A stretch of 62,661 nt of DNA, taken from contig JADJJU010000013.1 of the NCBI GenBank assembly GCA_016706365.1, forward strand, positions 1 to 62,661. The letters are read 5' to 3'. Made by a program: the position numbers and the translations under genes. The notes below the pieces were generated by a model, which saw only the letters and a list, made by a program, of their open reading frames with translations, had not been told where the DNA came from and searched no databases. Shown in pieces: positions 23,061-31,926 of this stretch (within the stretch, counting starts at the first letter, position 1; every line of letters begins with the position of its first letter). Source of the DNA: Saprospiraceae bacterium (GTDB lineage: Bacteria > Bacteroidota > Bacteroidia > Chitinophagales > Saprospiraceae).

Positions 23061-24467
23061 TTAGAACTGGAAATAGATAAATGAGCTGGTGCTTTCCTGG
23101 CTCCATATCAGTAGAATCAACATACTTGCCCATATTATTCCCAATGTCCACCAGGGCAGCTTAGCGAATTCGGCCAAAATTCGTTTCTCCCGAAGTTTCC
23201 AATGAAAATATAAAGTGGCACTCATAATTATTGCCACTTTAATAATGCTAAAATAGCCAAGCACAACTTTTCCATCCGGAAATGAATAGAACATGGATTG
23301 TAACATATTCCAGGCGTTCGTAAAGTCTGAAGCCCTGAAAAATACCCAGGTGATGTTAATCAGGAAAAAAGTAATCAAGGCATAAATAAACCGTGGTGGA
23401 ATAGTCTTTTGAGATTTATCCCGGAAAAACTTTTCAATCCAAAGGTACAATCCGTGTAAACCTCCCCATACAACAAAAGTCCAGCCTGCTCCATGCCAGA
23501 GTCCGCCAAGCAACATAGTAATCATGAGGGCCATATAGGTCCTGAATACCCCATGACGATTACCTCCGAGAGGAATATACAGATAGTCTCTCAACCAGCT
23601 GGAAAGAGTGATATGCCATCTTCTCCAGAAGTCAGAAAATCCAACAGCTCCATATGGGTACAAGAAATTGTCCCTTATTGAAAAACCCAAACATAAGGCT
23701 ATTCCTATAGCACATGTAGAATAACCACCAAAGTCATAGAAAATCTGGCCTGAAAATGCAAGAACTCCGGTCCAGGCATCCAGCGTGTGCACAATTGCGT
23801 CACTTGCAAAAACATCTTCCGCGGGTTCTGCCAATAAACTATCTGCCAGGACCACTTTCATAAATAATCCTAAAGTAAGAAGCAGTAAACCCTGAAGCAT
23901 CTGAAGAGAAGAAGCTACATGGGGTACTTTGAATTGTGGTAATAATTCATCCGGCCGAACAATAGGTCCGGCAACCAACTGGGGAAAAAATGTTACAAAA
24001 AGACTGAAGTCCAGAACTGATTTTTCCGGTGCATATCGCTTCTTGTACATGTCCAGTGAATATGAGAGCGTCTGAAAGGTGTAGAATGAGATCCCTATAG
24101 GCAATATTATATCTGATTGCATTGGCTGGTATTCGAAGCCCATTGAGGCCATCAAAAGTCCGAAGTTTTCCATCAGGAAGCCACCGTATTTAAAATAGCC
24201 CAATACTCCCAGATTACCCAGTAGACTTAGGGTTAGTAAAAATCTTCTTCGTGATAGTCTGGTTTCTGAATGAAGATATTTCCCAACAATAAAATCCAAA
24301 ATAGTTGAAAATATCAAAATCAGAAGAAATGGCGGACTCCACACAGCATAAAACAAATAGCTGGCCAGCAACAGATTTATTTTCTTGAATGTCCAACTTA
24401 ATGGGAGATTATGCAGAAATAAAACAACAGCAAAAAATACTATAAATGTGTATGAATTGAATACCAT
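23061..24467 (-). CDS. MBOAT-family O-acyltransferase (AlgI-like)
   Basis: 468 residues with about ten membrane segments. The MBOAT active-site histidine lies in LGGLWHGAGWTFVVWGGLHG, and SDFWRRWHITLSSWLRDYLYIPLGG is the highly conserved AlgI/DltB-type block. These enzymes move acyl groups, usually acetyl, across the inner membrane onto exopolysaccharide or other acceptors. The gene after the SGNH-like gene (12 bp gap, same strand) makes a two-gene unit like AlgI plus AlgX/AlgJ, with the exported partner placing the acetyl on the polymer. The acceptor is unknown. Confidence 0.93.
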   Translation of the reverse strand: MVFNSYTFIVFFAVVLFLHNLPLSWTFKKINLLLASYLFYAVWSPPFLLILIFSTILDFIVGKYLHSETRLSRRRFLLTLSLLGNLGVLGYFKYGGFLMENFGLLMASMGFEYQPMQSDIILPIGISFYTFQTLSYSLDMYKKRYAPEKSVLDFSLFVTFFPQLVAGPIVRPDELLPQFKVPHVASSLQMLQGLLLLTLGLFMKVVLADSLLAEPAEDVFASDAIVHTLDAWTGVLAFSGQIFYDFGGYSTCAIGIALCLGFSIRDNFLYPYGAVGFSDFWRRWHITLSSWLRDYLYIPLGGNRHGVFRTYMALMITMLLGGLWHGAGWTFVVWGGLHGLYLWIEKFFRDKSQKTIPPRFIYALITFFLINITWVFFRASDFTNAWNMLQSMFYSFPDGKVVLGYFSIIKVAIIMSATLYFHWKLREKRILAEFAKLPWWTLGIIWASMLILLIWSQESTSSFIYFQF

Positions 24468-24479
24468 GGCTTCTCCGGT

Positions 24480-25526
24480 TTAATTTTGGTTAGAATTATT
24501 GAATTTCCAACCAATTTCAGATTCCAGAATCTGAATGACTTTTCGGGTGTACTCTTTGGAGTCTGAAGGGCTCAAATGAGAATATTCCGGACAATTATAG
24601 TGATTTGTTTCTTCGTAATCCATGAAATGAATTCCTTCACACGCTGTCACACTTAGTAATTTATCCCAATATTCTTCCCGGGGAAATCCTTTCTGTTCGC
24701 CCTGCCATAGTGGTCCTGAACTTGGAGGTCTTAGAAAAACTACCTCAACACCTCTTGACTTTAAAACGTCAATATCTTTTTTCAGGTCCAGAATCAGTGA
24801 GTCTATGGCTGGTGCAGGTGCTTTAGGGGCTTTACTTCCCATTTTTGAAAGATTCATCCAAACGCCTCTCATTATAGAAAAAAGGCTGGAGTCCTGAGTG
24901 AAATTTTCTGTCATCTGAGTTTGACGATCAAAATTGGTCACTGCAAATTCGGCAGGGTATTTTGGAAAGTTGAAATGGCCCGGTCTGGGAGGAAGTGGAA
25001 TTTGTTCCAGAACAGGACTTAGGGAAAAATTGGATTCGTCAAGAAACACAAAGTTTGACTCCAGTACAGTATTCACGAGAAAGCTGAATCTCTGGGATGG
25101 AGTTTCTTCATGATAATATTTGATTGCACTTTGTGGCTTTCTATCACTTCGGCCTGACAAATCAAACATTAATCCTTCAGTAGCATCTATCAGAATTTTG
25201 CCCTTAAAATCCGGATCAGAGGCCAAATCCGTTATAATCGCAGCCGCTCTTGATCCCACAAATGCTAGCTGAACCGGAGTCTCACCGGTTATTTCCGTCC
25301 AGAGGTCTGTATCAATATCGTATTTTATCCTTGATGAACCAACAAATACAGTGGCCTCGTTTTGGGGTAGACAAGCTTTCTTCCGGCTATTGGCAAACAA
25401 ACTTTCTGAATCGTCGAATGAAATTCTGTGACCATATTGTCGCAGGTAAATTTCATAGCTTGCTACAGCGATTAAAGTAAGAATCAAAACAAGAATTCCT
25501 GATTTGTAGATCGGCTGACTCTCCAT
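24480..25526 (-). CDS. SGNH-hydrolase-like membrane-anchored protein, partner of MBOAT enzyme
   Basis: 348 residues. One N-terminal membrane segment (about 8-26) anchors a periplasmic domain. VFVGSSRIKYDID carries a possible catalytic Ser (GSSR), and DYEETNHYNCPEYSHLSPSDS near the C terminus has the D..H arrangement of SGNH esterases and acetyltransferases. The preceding region (GVEVVFLRPPSSG) fits the same fold. It lies just upstream of the MBOAT gene, as DltD- or AlgJ-like proteins do. I infer a role in O-acetylation of an envelope polymer; the exact family is uncertain. Confidence 0.7.
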   Translation of the reverse strand: MESQPIYKSGILVLILTLIAVASYEIYLRQYGHRISFDDSESLFANSRKKACLPQNEATVFVGSSRIKYDIDTDLWTEITGETPVQLAFVGSRAAAIITDLASDPDFKGKILIDATEGLMFDLSGRSDRKPQSAIKYYHEETPSQRFSFLVNTVLESNFVFLDESNFSLSPVLEQIPLPPRPGHFNFPKYPAEFAVTNFDRQTQMTENFTQDSSLFSIMRGVWMNLSKMGSKAPKAPAPAIDSLILDLKKDIDVLKSRGVEVVFLRPPSSGPLWQGEQKGFPREEYWDKLLSVTACEGIHFMDYEETNHYNCPEYSHLSPSDSKEYTRKVIQILESEIGWKFNNSNQN

Positions 25527-25641
25527 GGCAGAAGGATTTAAATCGCAAGAGAATGGGAATTGATAATTGAAGGACGGAAAGTACGTAAGAATTCAATTTT
25601 TTCCAGATTTATTTCATGAACTATTGAATTCACACTTTTAA

Positions 25642-25682
25642 TATATCTACCATTTACCATTTACCATTTACCATTTACCATA
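25642..25682. repeat. Heptanucleotide repeat (CATTTAC)n
   Basis: Five near-identical CATTTAC heptamers in the intergenic region upstream of 25526. One of the period-7 tracts. Confidence 0.85.
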
Positions 25683-25758
25683 TCACACACCCTCACACTG
25701 GCTCAGGGATCGAAGCGGGCACGAGCGACAAGGGAGCGAAGTAAAGCGGAGAGCCCGA

Positions 25759-25796
25759 CCACTGTAGAAACCTTACTTGCAAGGTTTCTACAGTGG
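25759..25796. repeat. Perfect 16-bp-arm hairpin
   Basis: CCACTGTAGAAACCTT (25759-25774) and its exact complement (25781-25796) with a 6-nt loop. It lies 27 bp after the DUF6150 stop. There is no U tract, so it is more likely a REP-like element or attenuating structure than a simple terminator. Confidence 0.8.
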
Positions 25797-25823
25797 GGAG
25801 CCCCAAGAATCAGAATTATATTT

Positions 25824-26162
25824 TTAATAAAAAAGCTCCTTTTTGGCATTGTTGCGCCATCCTGCCTGACTTTCATAGTCTACAAAGAAGATTTTGACTT
25901 GTGCCTGACTTTCGTAATCTACGAAGAATATTTTCTTGTCTGACTGACTGGCATATTTTGAGAAAAACCATTTCCCATCATTTTTTCCGGCCTGACTCTC
26001 GTATTTTACCTTATAAACTTTGAGATCAGCCTGACTCTCGTAGTCGACGACAAATACTTTGACATCTGCTTGGCTGTCATAATCTACTGAGAAAACTTTC
26101 TGTGCACTGACTAGAATGCTGAGTGAAGCGATGTAAATAAATAGCAGGTTCAGTATTTTCAT
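25824..26162 (-). CDS. DUF6150-type repeat protein, exported
   Basis: 112 residues. A signal peptide (ending LVSAQ, about residue 20) is followed by about seven copies of a 13-residue unit with the pattern V-F-x-V-D-Y-E-S-Q-A-x-x-K, some with one substitution. The C terminus is AGWRNNAKKELFY, as in DUF6150 proteins. Each unit probably forms one strand or turn of a small beta-solenoid. Most relatives I know are cytoplasmic; here an export signal is present. Function is unknown. Flanked by a hairpin downstream and the YihY operon upstream (72 bp gap). Confidence 0.82.
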   Translation of the reverse strand: MKILNLLFIYIASLSILVSAQKVFSVDYDSQADVKVFVVDYESQADLKVYKVKYESQAGKNDGKWFFSKYASQSDKKIFFVDYESQAQVKIFFVDYESQAGWRNNAKKELFY

Positions 26163-26234
26163 ATCTGCAAGTTTAAATGCGAAGATACTGATTGAACAGG
26201 ATATTATATTGTACAGAATTCTCCTGCGGGGAGA

Positions 26235-27152
26235 TTAAGAGCTGCTTGCGGAAACATCTTTTTTCTCTGATTCTGGAATTTTTTTTGCGATTTCGGTAGG
26301 AGGGGGGGCTCCGAAATAGTAATCCGTATACACCTTCGTAAATTCTGCTCCCAGGAATACAATCATGGAGGAATAGGATGTCCAGAGCATGATTAATATC
26401 ACTGAACCTGCAGCTCCATATCCTGATCCCGGCTCGGCTGTACCGAAATAAAAACCCAATCCGGTTTTACCAATAACAAATAATATGGCTGTAATGAATG
26501 CTCCAAGCCAAACTGATCTGGATTTGATTTTGGCATCCGGCAGTATTTTTAACATCAGAGCAAACAGGATGGTAATGATTCCAATAGAAATAATGACGTC
26601 AACATACTGGAACAGACTCATCAATGATTCTGACCAATATTGCTTAAGCCAGTCACTCAGTGCTGATAGTAAGGATGACATAACCAGAGATATAAGTAGC
26701 AGGAATGCTATAGATACAATGAGTCCAAATGAGAAAATGCGGGTTTTGATAATATTCCAGATGCCTGATTTTTTTGTGGTAGCTTCTACCTCCCAAATAT
26801 TATTAAGTGAACGCTGCATTTGAACAAAAACTGCTGTAGCACCAATAAAAATGGTAGCTATACCAATAATGGAGGCAATCCATGAGTTGGAATTGGAGGC
26901 AGCCATGGCAACCATTTGCTCTATCTGATCTGCCGTGTCAACACCCATACCACTCACAGCCTCTTCCCCGAAAAAATAACCAGCTATTGTTAAGATGACT
27001 ACCAAAAGTCCTGGCAATGCAAAAATGGCAGAGTAGGCTATGATAGATCCTTCACGGAAGGGGTCTCTGTTGTACCAATGAATGGCAGTGGTTTTCGTAA
27101 GATGCCAGATCGTTTGAAGCCTGGTTTTCTTTTTTTGGTTGAGGGCTTTCAT
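26235..27152 (-). CDS. YihY/BrkB-family inner membrane protein
   Basis: 305 residues with six membrane segments. Typical family marks are an N-terminal WYNRDPFREGSIIAYSAIFALPGLLVVI, SLNNIWEV after the second segment, and GAAGSVILIMLWTSYSSMIVFLGAEFTKVY near the end. Function is not established, although it was once mis-named RNase BN. It follows the DUF748 gene by 1 bp, so the pair is an operon of envelope proteins. Confidence 0.9.
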   Translation of the reverse strand: MKALNQKKKTRLQTIWHLTKTTAIHWYNRDPFREGSIIAYSAIFALPGLLVVILTIAGYFFGEEAVSGMGVDTADQIEQMVAMAASNSNSWIASIIGIATIFIGATAVFVQMQRSLNNIWEVEATTKKSGIWNIIKTRIFSFGLIVSIAFLLLISLVMSSLLSALSDWLKQYWSESLMSLFQYVDVIISIGIITILFALMLKILPDAKIKSRSVWLGAFITAILFVIGKTGLGFYFGTAEPGSGYGAAGSVILIMLWTSYSSMIVFLGAEFTKVYTDYYFGAPPPTEIAKKIPESEKKDVSASSS

Positions 27153-27153
27153 C

Positions 27154-28338
27154 TCAGTTCTTTTTTTGTTTTTCTTTATCCGGTTTGGAAAATACTCTTT
27201 GGAAAAAATTCTTACTACTGTCCTCCATTTCTTTATTCAGGGACGCGAGATTGACTTCGTTATCTATAGCGGGGTATAAAGCCTGAACAAAAGCATTCCT
27301 GAGCAATTGGACAATTGCATACCAGGTACTTACATCGGTGCTTTTCAAATCTCCTTCAATAGGTATCTTGGTAGCTATCTGGTCTTTGCTTGGATTTTTA
27401 AGGATTAGTCCTCCAACTCCTATGATTCCTTCCCAGATTTTATTCCAAAAATTGTCATCTTTATCTTCCGGGCCGATGACTTTAAGATCTTTTATGATGG
27501 GCTTAACATATCCTACCCATTTTCCTTTTTTGGAAGCAATTTCAGTGTAAACTCCGAATGTTCCTTTACTCACATCTATATTTACATAAGCCTGAAAGAA
27601 TTCATTGAATTCGGTAAGCTGAGTATTTTTCAGTTCTGCACTCATGTCAAAAATATTATCGAGGGCGTTGAGCCGAACCTTCAAATCCAGCTTACCTCCA
27701 TAAACATTGGCCGTAGCATCTACTTTTGAAGGCAACAGAGAAGTATCCTGCACACTTGAAAGATTTTGGGCCAGAATATGAGCCTGATCCAAAAATAAAT
27801 CCAGCTTTGGTGAGGATGTCTCATCTATGTAATGAATTTCACCGCGGGCGATCTCGAAGCGGTTGATTTTTAAAGGCATAAAATCTTTCAAAATATCTTT
27901 GAAGTCACTGGTGTCTTTCTGGATATCTTCAGGTTCTACTTTGTCTTTTGTAAAGAGCACTTTAGGTTCAAGAAAATCCAGCTCTCCAACCAGTTTGCCT
28001 TTGAACAATGATTTCCATTCTACTGAAAGATCGATTACGTTAGAGGAAATAAAAGGAGTTTGTTCACGTGAGGCGGAGTCAACTTTGTTCAGATAAAATT
28101 TGTGAATAGTATATGCACCTCTGTACAATGATATGGTTATGTCGTCCACATGTCCGTAATATCCATCCATAGTAGCCAGCTTTTTATTTCCATAATGCAG
28201 GACGATATAAGGTAGTAATATTCTAGCTACAACCAGAAGTAGGACAATAGTTATAAGTATATTTCTTTTTCTGATCCGGCGCTTTTTCTTAGGAGTCGGA
28301 GCATTCATATCTGTTTGGTTTTGTTTGTTTTTTGGCAA
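27154..28338 (-). CDS. DUF748/AsmA-like envelope protein
   Basis: 394 residues. A very basic N terminus (KKKRRIRKRN) precedes one membrane segment at about 28-46; the rest is periplasmic and beta-rich. KINRFEIARGEIHYIDETSSPKLDLFLDQ is the DUF748 signature-like stretch and DVSKGTFGVYTEIASKKGKWVGYVKPI its later repeat. AsmA-related proteins form bridges or grooves for lipid movement between membranes; this role is known for larger relatives and only inferred here. Co-transcribed with YihY (1-bp gap). Confidence 0.85.
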   Translation of the reverse strand: MPKNKQNQTDMNAPTPKKKRRIRKRNILITIVLLLVVARILLPYIVLHYGNKKLATMDGYYGHVDDITISLYRGAYTIHKFYLNKVDSASREQTPFISSNVIDLSVEWKSLFKGKLVGELDFLEPKVLFTKDKVEPEDIQKDTSDFKDILKDFMPLKINRFEIARGEIHYIDETSSPKLDLFLDQAHILAQNLSSVQDTSLLPSKVDATANVYGGKLDLKVRLNALDNIFDMSAELKNTQLTEFNEFFQAYVNIDVSKGTFGVYTEIASKKGKWVGYVKPIIKDLKVIGPEDKDDNFWNKIWEGIIGVGGLILKNPSKDQIATKIPIEGDLKSTDVSTWYAIVQLLRNAFVQALYPAIDNEVNLASLNKEMEDSSKNFFQRVFSKPDKEKQKKN

Positions 28339-28410
28339 AATTTCGCACTTTAAAGATCGCTTGTTATACCCTGTTTATGTTACATTTTTCTAAGTCTTAA
28401 TTATATAAAA

Positions 28411-28825
28411 GGAGTAAGTCATAAGTCATAAGGCATAAGTAATAAGTAAAAAGTAAAAAGTAAAAAGGCAAAAGGCAAAAGGAGAAAAGCAAAATGTGAA
28501 ATGTAAAATGTAAAATGTAAAATGTAAAATGTAAAATGTAAAATGTAAAAAGGCAAAAGGAAAAAGAAAAAGGAAAAAGGCAAAAGGCAAAAGGAAAAAG
28601 GAAAAAGGAAAAAGGCAAAAGAGAAAAGCAAAATGTAAAATGTAAAAAGGAAAAAGGAAAAAGAAAAAAGAAAAAGGAAAAAGGCAAAAGGCAAAAGGAA
28701 AAAGGAAAAAGGAAAAAGGCAAAAGAGAAAAAGGAAAATGAAAAAGGAAAAGGAAAAGGCAAAAGGGAACAAGAGGAAAGAGGAAAAAGGAAAAAGGTAA
28801 AAGGAAAAAGGTAAAATGAAATTGG
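28411..28825. repeat. Long purine-rich heptanucleotide tract
   Basis: Over 400 bp of AAAAGGC, AAAAAGG, TAAAATG and related heptamers in phase blocks. Minus-strand frames read as Phe/Leu/Pro repeats and are not genes. Together with the flanks this fills the gap 28339-28885. Confidence 0.9.
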
Positions 28826-28885
28826 GTGTTAAAAAGTTTAAATGCTGGAGAAGAGAATAGGTCATAATGCTCCGTTATCTAAAAA

Positions 28886-28932
28886 AAAATCCATACGAAG
28901 CCAAATTATAAATTCAGCAATGTATGGATTTT
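28886..28932 (-). terminator. Terminator of the AHSA1 gene
   Basis: AAAATCCATAC (28886-28896) and GTATGGATTTT (28922-28932) pair perfectly. On the minus strand the stem is followed by a U-rich run (28882-28890). It lies 21 bp after the stop at 28954. Confidence 0.75.
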
Positions 28933-28953
28933 CTAATGTCGGTTTTAATAGAT

Positions 28954-29899
28954 CTATGCTTCTTCTGGTTCCAAAAATTTCGGCAATGAAACGGTAATTA
29001 ATTCTGTCCAGCCTCCATTGAAACTTTCTCTGGCGAAATCCAGATTTTCTGCCGGGAAGGTATGCAGTCCCGTATGAGTTAGTTTGATTCTAACTTTGCC
29101 CTCTTCTTCAAATAATTCAAACGTCACCACTGAATTACCTTCAAAGCTTTCATAGGCCCAGGTATGCTGTAGTTTTTTGAAAGGAATGACTTCGATAATC
29201 TTGCATCGGTGGATATATTTTTCACCTGTCGAACCTTGCCCCGGGAAATGAAAATTCAAATCCGGGCTCCGCAACAAAAGCATCAAGATTGAAATACCAT
29301 TTTTTCATCTGTTCCTTATCAGTAATAGCCGCCCACACTTTCTGGATAGGAGCATTCAATAATTTCTCAATTATTATAGGCTGAAATCTCTCCAATTCTG
29401 GATAATTTCGGAGAACTATTTTTACGTAATTATTTTTTAGTTTCTCATGTTCGGGTATTGATTCTTCCGTGCCAAAAGGATAGATAGTTCTTTCGCCATC
29501 CAGTGTATTTTCCAATCTATCAAGCAGGCTGTGAAAACCTGCTGGAGCATTTACAGCAAATTCCGGTGAAAGCCTGTTGTAGGTCAATTTTAGTATGCAG
29601 GAGTTGTCAGTCTCCGGAAATATTTCCCATGTGGCCAGTTCTCCTTCCCAGGTATATTCAAAGAGATATGGAGCATCAATCCGCACAACTTCTCCGTAAG
29701 AAGGTGTTCTCTCTGCGTCTCTGAACCAAATTGTGATTTTGCCACCGGGTTTGAAATCTATTTGTATATCTGTAAACCAGTATTTAAGCATTTCTGCATT
29801 CGTAATGGCATCCCATACTTCTTGAACAGGGTGTTTCATTTTTCTCTCGAAAATGACCTGAAATCCATCTTCAAGTTTAGATACTTTTCCCATTTCCAT
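28954..29899 (-). pseudogene. Tandem AHSA1/SRPBCC-domain protein, frameshifted
   Basis: The first frame (ATG 29899) encodes an AHSA1 domain (HPVQEVWDAITNAEMLKYWFTD ... GGKITIWF) and the start of a second (APIQKVWAAITDKEQMKKWYF). It shifts at the CCCC/GGGG run 29239-29242. The remainder (FPGQGSTGEKYIHRCKI to the stop at 28954) is in the next frame. Removing one G restores a protein of about 314 residues. AHSA1-like START-fold proteins bind hydrophobic ligands or act as Hsp90-like co-factors; with an adjacent ArsR regulator they form a common but poorly understood pair. The shift in a homopolymer suggests sequence error. Confidence 0.85.
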
Positions 29900-29951
29900 A
29901 TTGAAGAAATTTATAAGGTATTTGAATGAATTTACTACTTTTTTAATTGAA

Positions 29952-30263
29952 TTAATCTTCGGAGGAATCCAGGAATTTTTCCAGGGCGTCGAGTTTATTG
30001 TTCCAGAAATCCTTGTATTTCTCTATCCATGCGGATACTTCTGTCAATTTATCCATTTTTGCTTCGCAGTATCTTTCACGACCTCTCTGGTGAATGATGA
30101 CCAGACCACATTCTTCCAGAATCTTCATTTGTTTTGAAATGGCGGGCCTGCTGATCGGGAAGTTTTCTGCAACGGTATTGATGTTTAATTCCTTGTTTTT
30201 CAGAAGGTAGAGAATGTCTCTTCTGGTAGGGTCAGCAATAGCATGAAAGGCATCTCTGCGCAT
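29952..30263 (-). CDS. ArsR-family transcriptional regulator
   Basis: 103 residues with a winged helix-turn-helix: IADPTRRDILYLLKNKELNINTVAENF, the recognition helix SRPAISKQMKILEECGLV, and a wing with HQRGRERYCEAK. No metal-binding cysteines of the ArsR/SmtB type are present, so it belongs to the AHSA1-associated branch rather than the metal sensors. It precedes the AHSA1 gene by 52 bp on the same strand. Two tandem operator-like sequences lie just upstream (30278-30319), indicating self-regulation. Confidence 0.92.
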   Translation of the reverse strand: MRRDAFHAIADPTRRDILYLLKNKELNINTVAENFPISRPAISKQMKILEECGLVIIHQRGRERYCEAKMDKLTEVSAWIEKYKDFWNNKLDALEKFLDSSED

Positions 30264-30277
30264 ATTGATTTTTTTAT

Positions 30278-30319
30278 GTAACTATTCGGTTACAAATGTA
30301 TATGTAACTGTTCGGTTAC
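30278..30319 (-). promoter_or_regulatory. Tandem operator for the ArsR-type regulator
   Basis: GTAACTATTCGGTTAC (30278-30293) and GTAACTGTTCGGTTAC (30304-30319) are 26 bp apart start to start. Each has GTAAC..GTTAC ends in inverted orientation. Position 15-56 bp before the ArsR start fits autoregulation by a dimer at each site. Confidence 0.75.
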
Positions 30320-30375
30320 GCAAATATTATTTGAATTTTCTTGTCAATAGGACTTCTAAATGTGATGAGTTTAAG

Positions 30376-30465
30376 AGTGGTACCTTTGCCGGCCAGCCTG
30401 GCAAGAGGTGACGTGTTTTGCCTACAGCAGTTGTGTTTAATGCTCTTCAAAAGTGACGTACCACT
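30376..30465 (-). repeat. Degenerate direct repeat/palindrome array, copy E (GACGTCACC type)
   Basis: The outer arms AGTGGTAC (30376-30383) and GTACCACT (30458-30465) face each other. Inside are GGTGACGT (30407-30414) and GTGACGT (30453-30459), inverse of ACGTCACC, with a TTGCC..GGCAA hairpin before the first and a TTTTG..CAAAA spacer between them. The rest of the gap to 30732 shows no gene. Confidence 0.5.
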
Positions 30466-30732
30466 GGATCCAGGGATACATTAAGTTGTTGAGTCAGACC
30501 TAAAATTTTGGCTGAATTCCAAGTAAATAACCAACTGTTAAAGCTGGCTTTTCATCTCATAACTTACACTTGGCCGTTCTGCCAACGCATGAAGGGTCAT
30601 TTCGGCTGAACGCCACATTCCAAAGTCAAAGCAGATTTTTGCTCACATCGAATAACCGATTACCCGATTAACCGTTAAGCTTCCATCTGGAATAGGCACT
30701 CAGGCTTCTATGTAATGTTTTTACCTGGCGAA

Positions 30733-31275
30733 TCAGTGATGTACTTCATCATTCAGGATGACAAAATCACTTTTGGATCTTTTTTCATCGTCTGGCATTT
30801 GTTTCTGGATACGTTGTCTGATCTCTGATTCACTCAGATGGTCTCTGGACATCACACGCTGAATTCTTAAAGATTCCGGGGCAGAAACGAAAATAATCAT
30901 GTCCAGATCCTGATTACTACCAGATTCAAAGAGTAAGGCAGCCTCTTTTAATGAATAAGGAAATCGGGAGTTCTTTTCCTGCCATTCTTTAGCATCCATA
31001 TGAACCGCGGGATGTATGATAGAATTCAGCAATACAAGTTTGGGAGCATCTTTGAAAACGATTCCAGAGATATATGGTCTGTTATAGGTGCCATCACTTA
31101 AATAAGAATTAGGACCAAATGCTTCAATAATCTGCTGCTTCAGAGATTGATTTTCTGTTGTAATGGCTTTAGCCCGTTCATCCGCATAGTATACGGGTAC
31201 CCCGAAGAGAGCAAATAATTTGCAGACTGTGGTTTTGCCACTTCCGATTCCACCGGTGATTCCAATTTTCAACAT
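30733..31275 (-). CDS. coaE: Dephospho-CoA kinase
   Basis: 180 residues, slightly shorter than usual (about 195-205). The P-loop GITGGIGSGKTTV is at residues 4-16, YADERAKAI is the substrate-binding region, and LLFESGSNQDLDMIIFVSAPESLRIQRVMSRD contains the lid area. It phosphorylates the 3'-hydroxyl of dephospho-CoA, the last step of coenzyme A synthesis. It follows the YigZ-type gene by 1 bp on the same strand, in an operon with the EamA transporter. The C terminus ends at NDEVHH, perhaps slightly truncated. Confidence 0.94.
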   Translation of the reverse strand: MLKIGITGGIGSGKTTVCKLFALFGVPVYYADERAKAITTENQSLKQQIIEAFGPNSYLSDGTYNRPYISGIVFKDAPKLVLLNSIIHPAVHMDAKEWQEKNSRFPYSLKEAALLFESGSNQDLDMIIFVSAPESLRIQRVMSRDHLSESEIRQRIQKQMPDDEKRSKSDFVILNDEVHH

Positions 31276-31276
31276 T

Positions 31277-31924
31277 TTATAAATATTGCAATTTGATCAA
31301 ATTCTTGATGTCCAGTCCTTCTGCTTCTTCCATGCTGACATTCGCCAAATGGGCTTTAAGCAAGTGCAGAAAACTCGCGGTATCCCTTTTTCTGATAATT
31401 ACTTGCATCTCAGGATGTAGGTCGAAAGATTGACTTTGTGGACTCAGGTCAAATTTCTTCATAACATTCATGACATCACTCATCTGGCTGTACTCAAAGC
31501 CCAGGCTAATATAATCACTGAGGTACTTCTCAACCTTTTCCGCATTTTTTAATGCATCAGCTGCGCTTTCGCGATATGCCTGGATAAGCCCTGACGTGCC
31601 AAGCAATGTTCCTCCGAAATATCGAATGACCACAATAAATACATCTGTCAAACCAAAACTGTCTATCTGTCCCAGGATAGGTCTCCCTGCAGTTCCAGAC
31701 GGTTCACCATCATCATTTGAACGATAATTATTTCCATCCACTCCCAGTCTCCAGGCATAACAAGCATGGCGGGCTTTGGGATGATTTTTCTTCACCTGGT
31801 CCAGATAATCCTGGATCTCCTTTGTAGAAATAACAGGAAAAGCATAAGCATAAAACTTACTGCCCTTATCCTTAAAAAATCCTTCAGAAGGTCCTGGAAT
31901 TGTATGAAATACATCTTCTGCCAT
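31277..31924 (-). CDS. YigZ/IMPACT-family protein
   Basis: 215 residues from ATG 31924 (MAEDVFHTIPGPSEGFFKDKG). The open frame upstream only overlaps the transporter gene. Signature: SKFYAYAFPV, HARHACYAWR-like KARHACYAWRLG, SNDDGEPSGTAGRPIL and VVIRYFGGTLLGTSGLIQAYR. The C-terminal domain is ferredoxin-like (DUF1949 type). Relatives include eukaryotic IMPACT, a regulator of the GCN2 kinase; the bacterial role is unclear. It starts 2 bp after the transporter stop and runs into coaE. Confidence 0.92.
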   Translation of the reverse strand: MAEDVFHTIPGPSEGFFKDKGSKFYAYAFPVISTKEIQDYLDQVKKNHPKARHACYAWRLGVDGNNYRSNDDGEPSGTAGRPILGQIDSFGLTDVFIVVIRYFGGTLLGTSGLIQAYRESAADALKNAEKVEKYLSDYISLGFEYSQMSDVMNVMKKFDLSPQSQSFDLHPEMQVIIRKRDTASFLHLLKAHLANVSMEEAEGLDIKNLIKLQYL

Positions 31925-31926
31925 GC

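Noticed and set aside
28397..28865. Three overlapping Phe-rich frames
   Set aside because: Same reason: purine-rich heptamer tract on the opposite strand.
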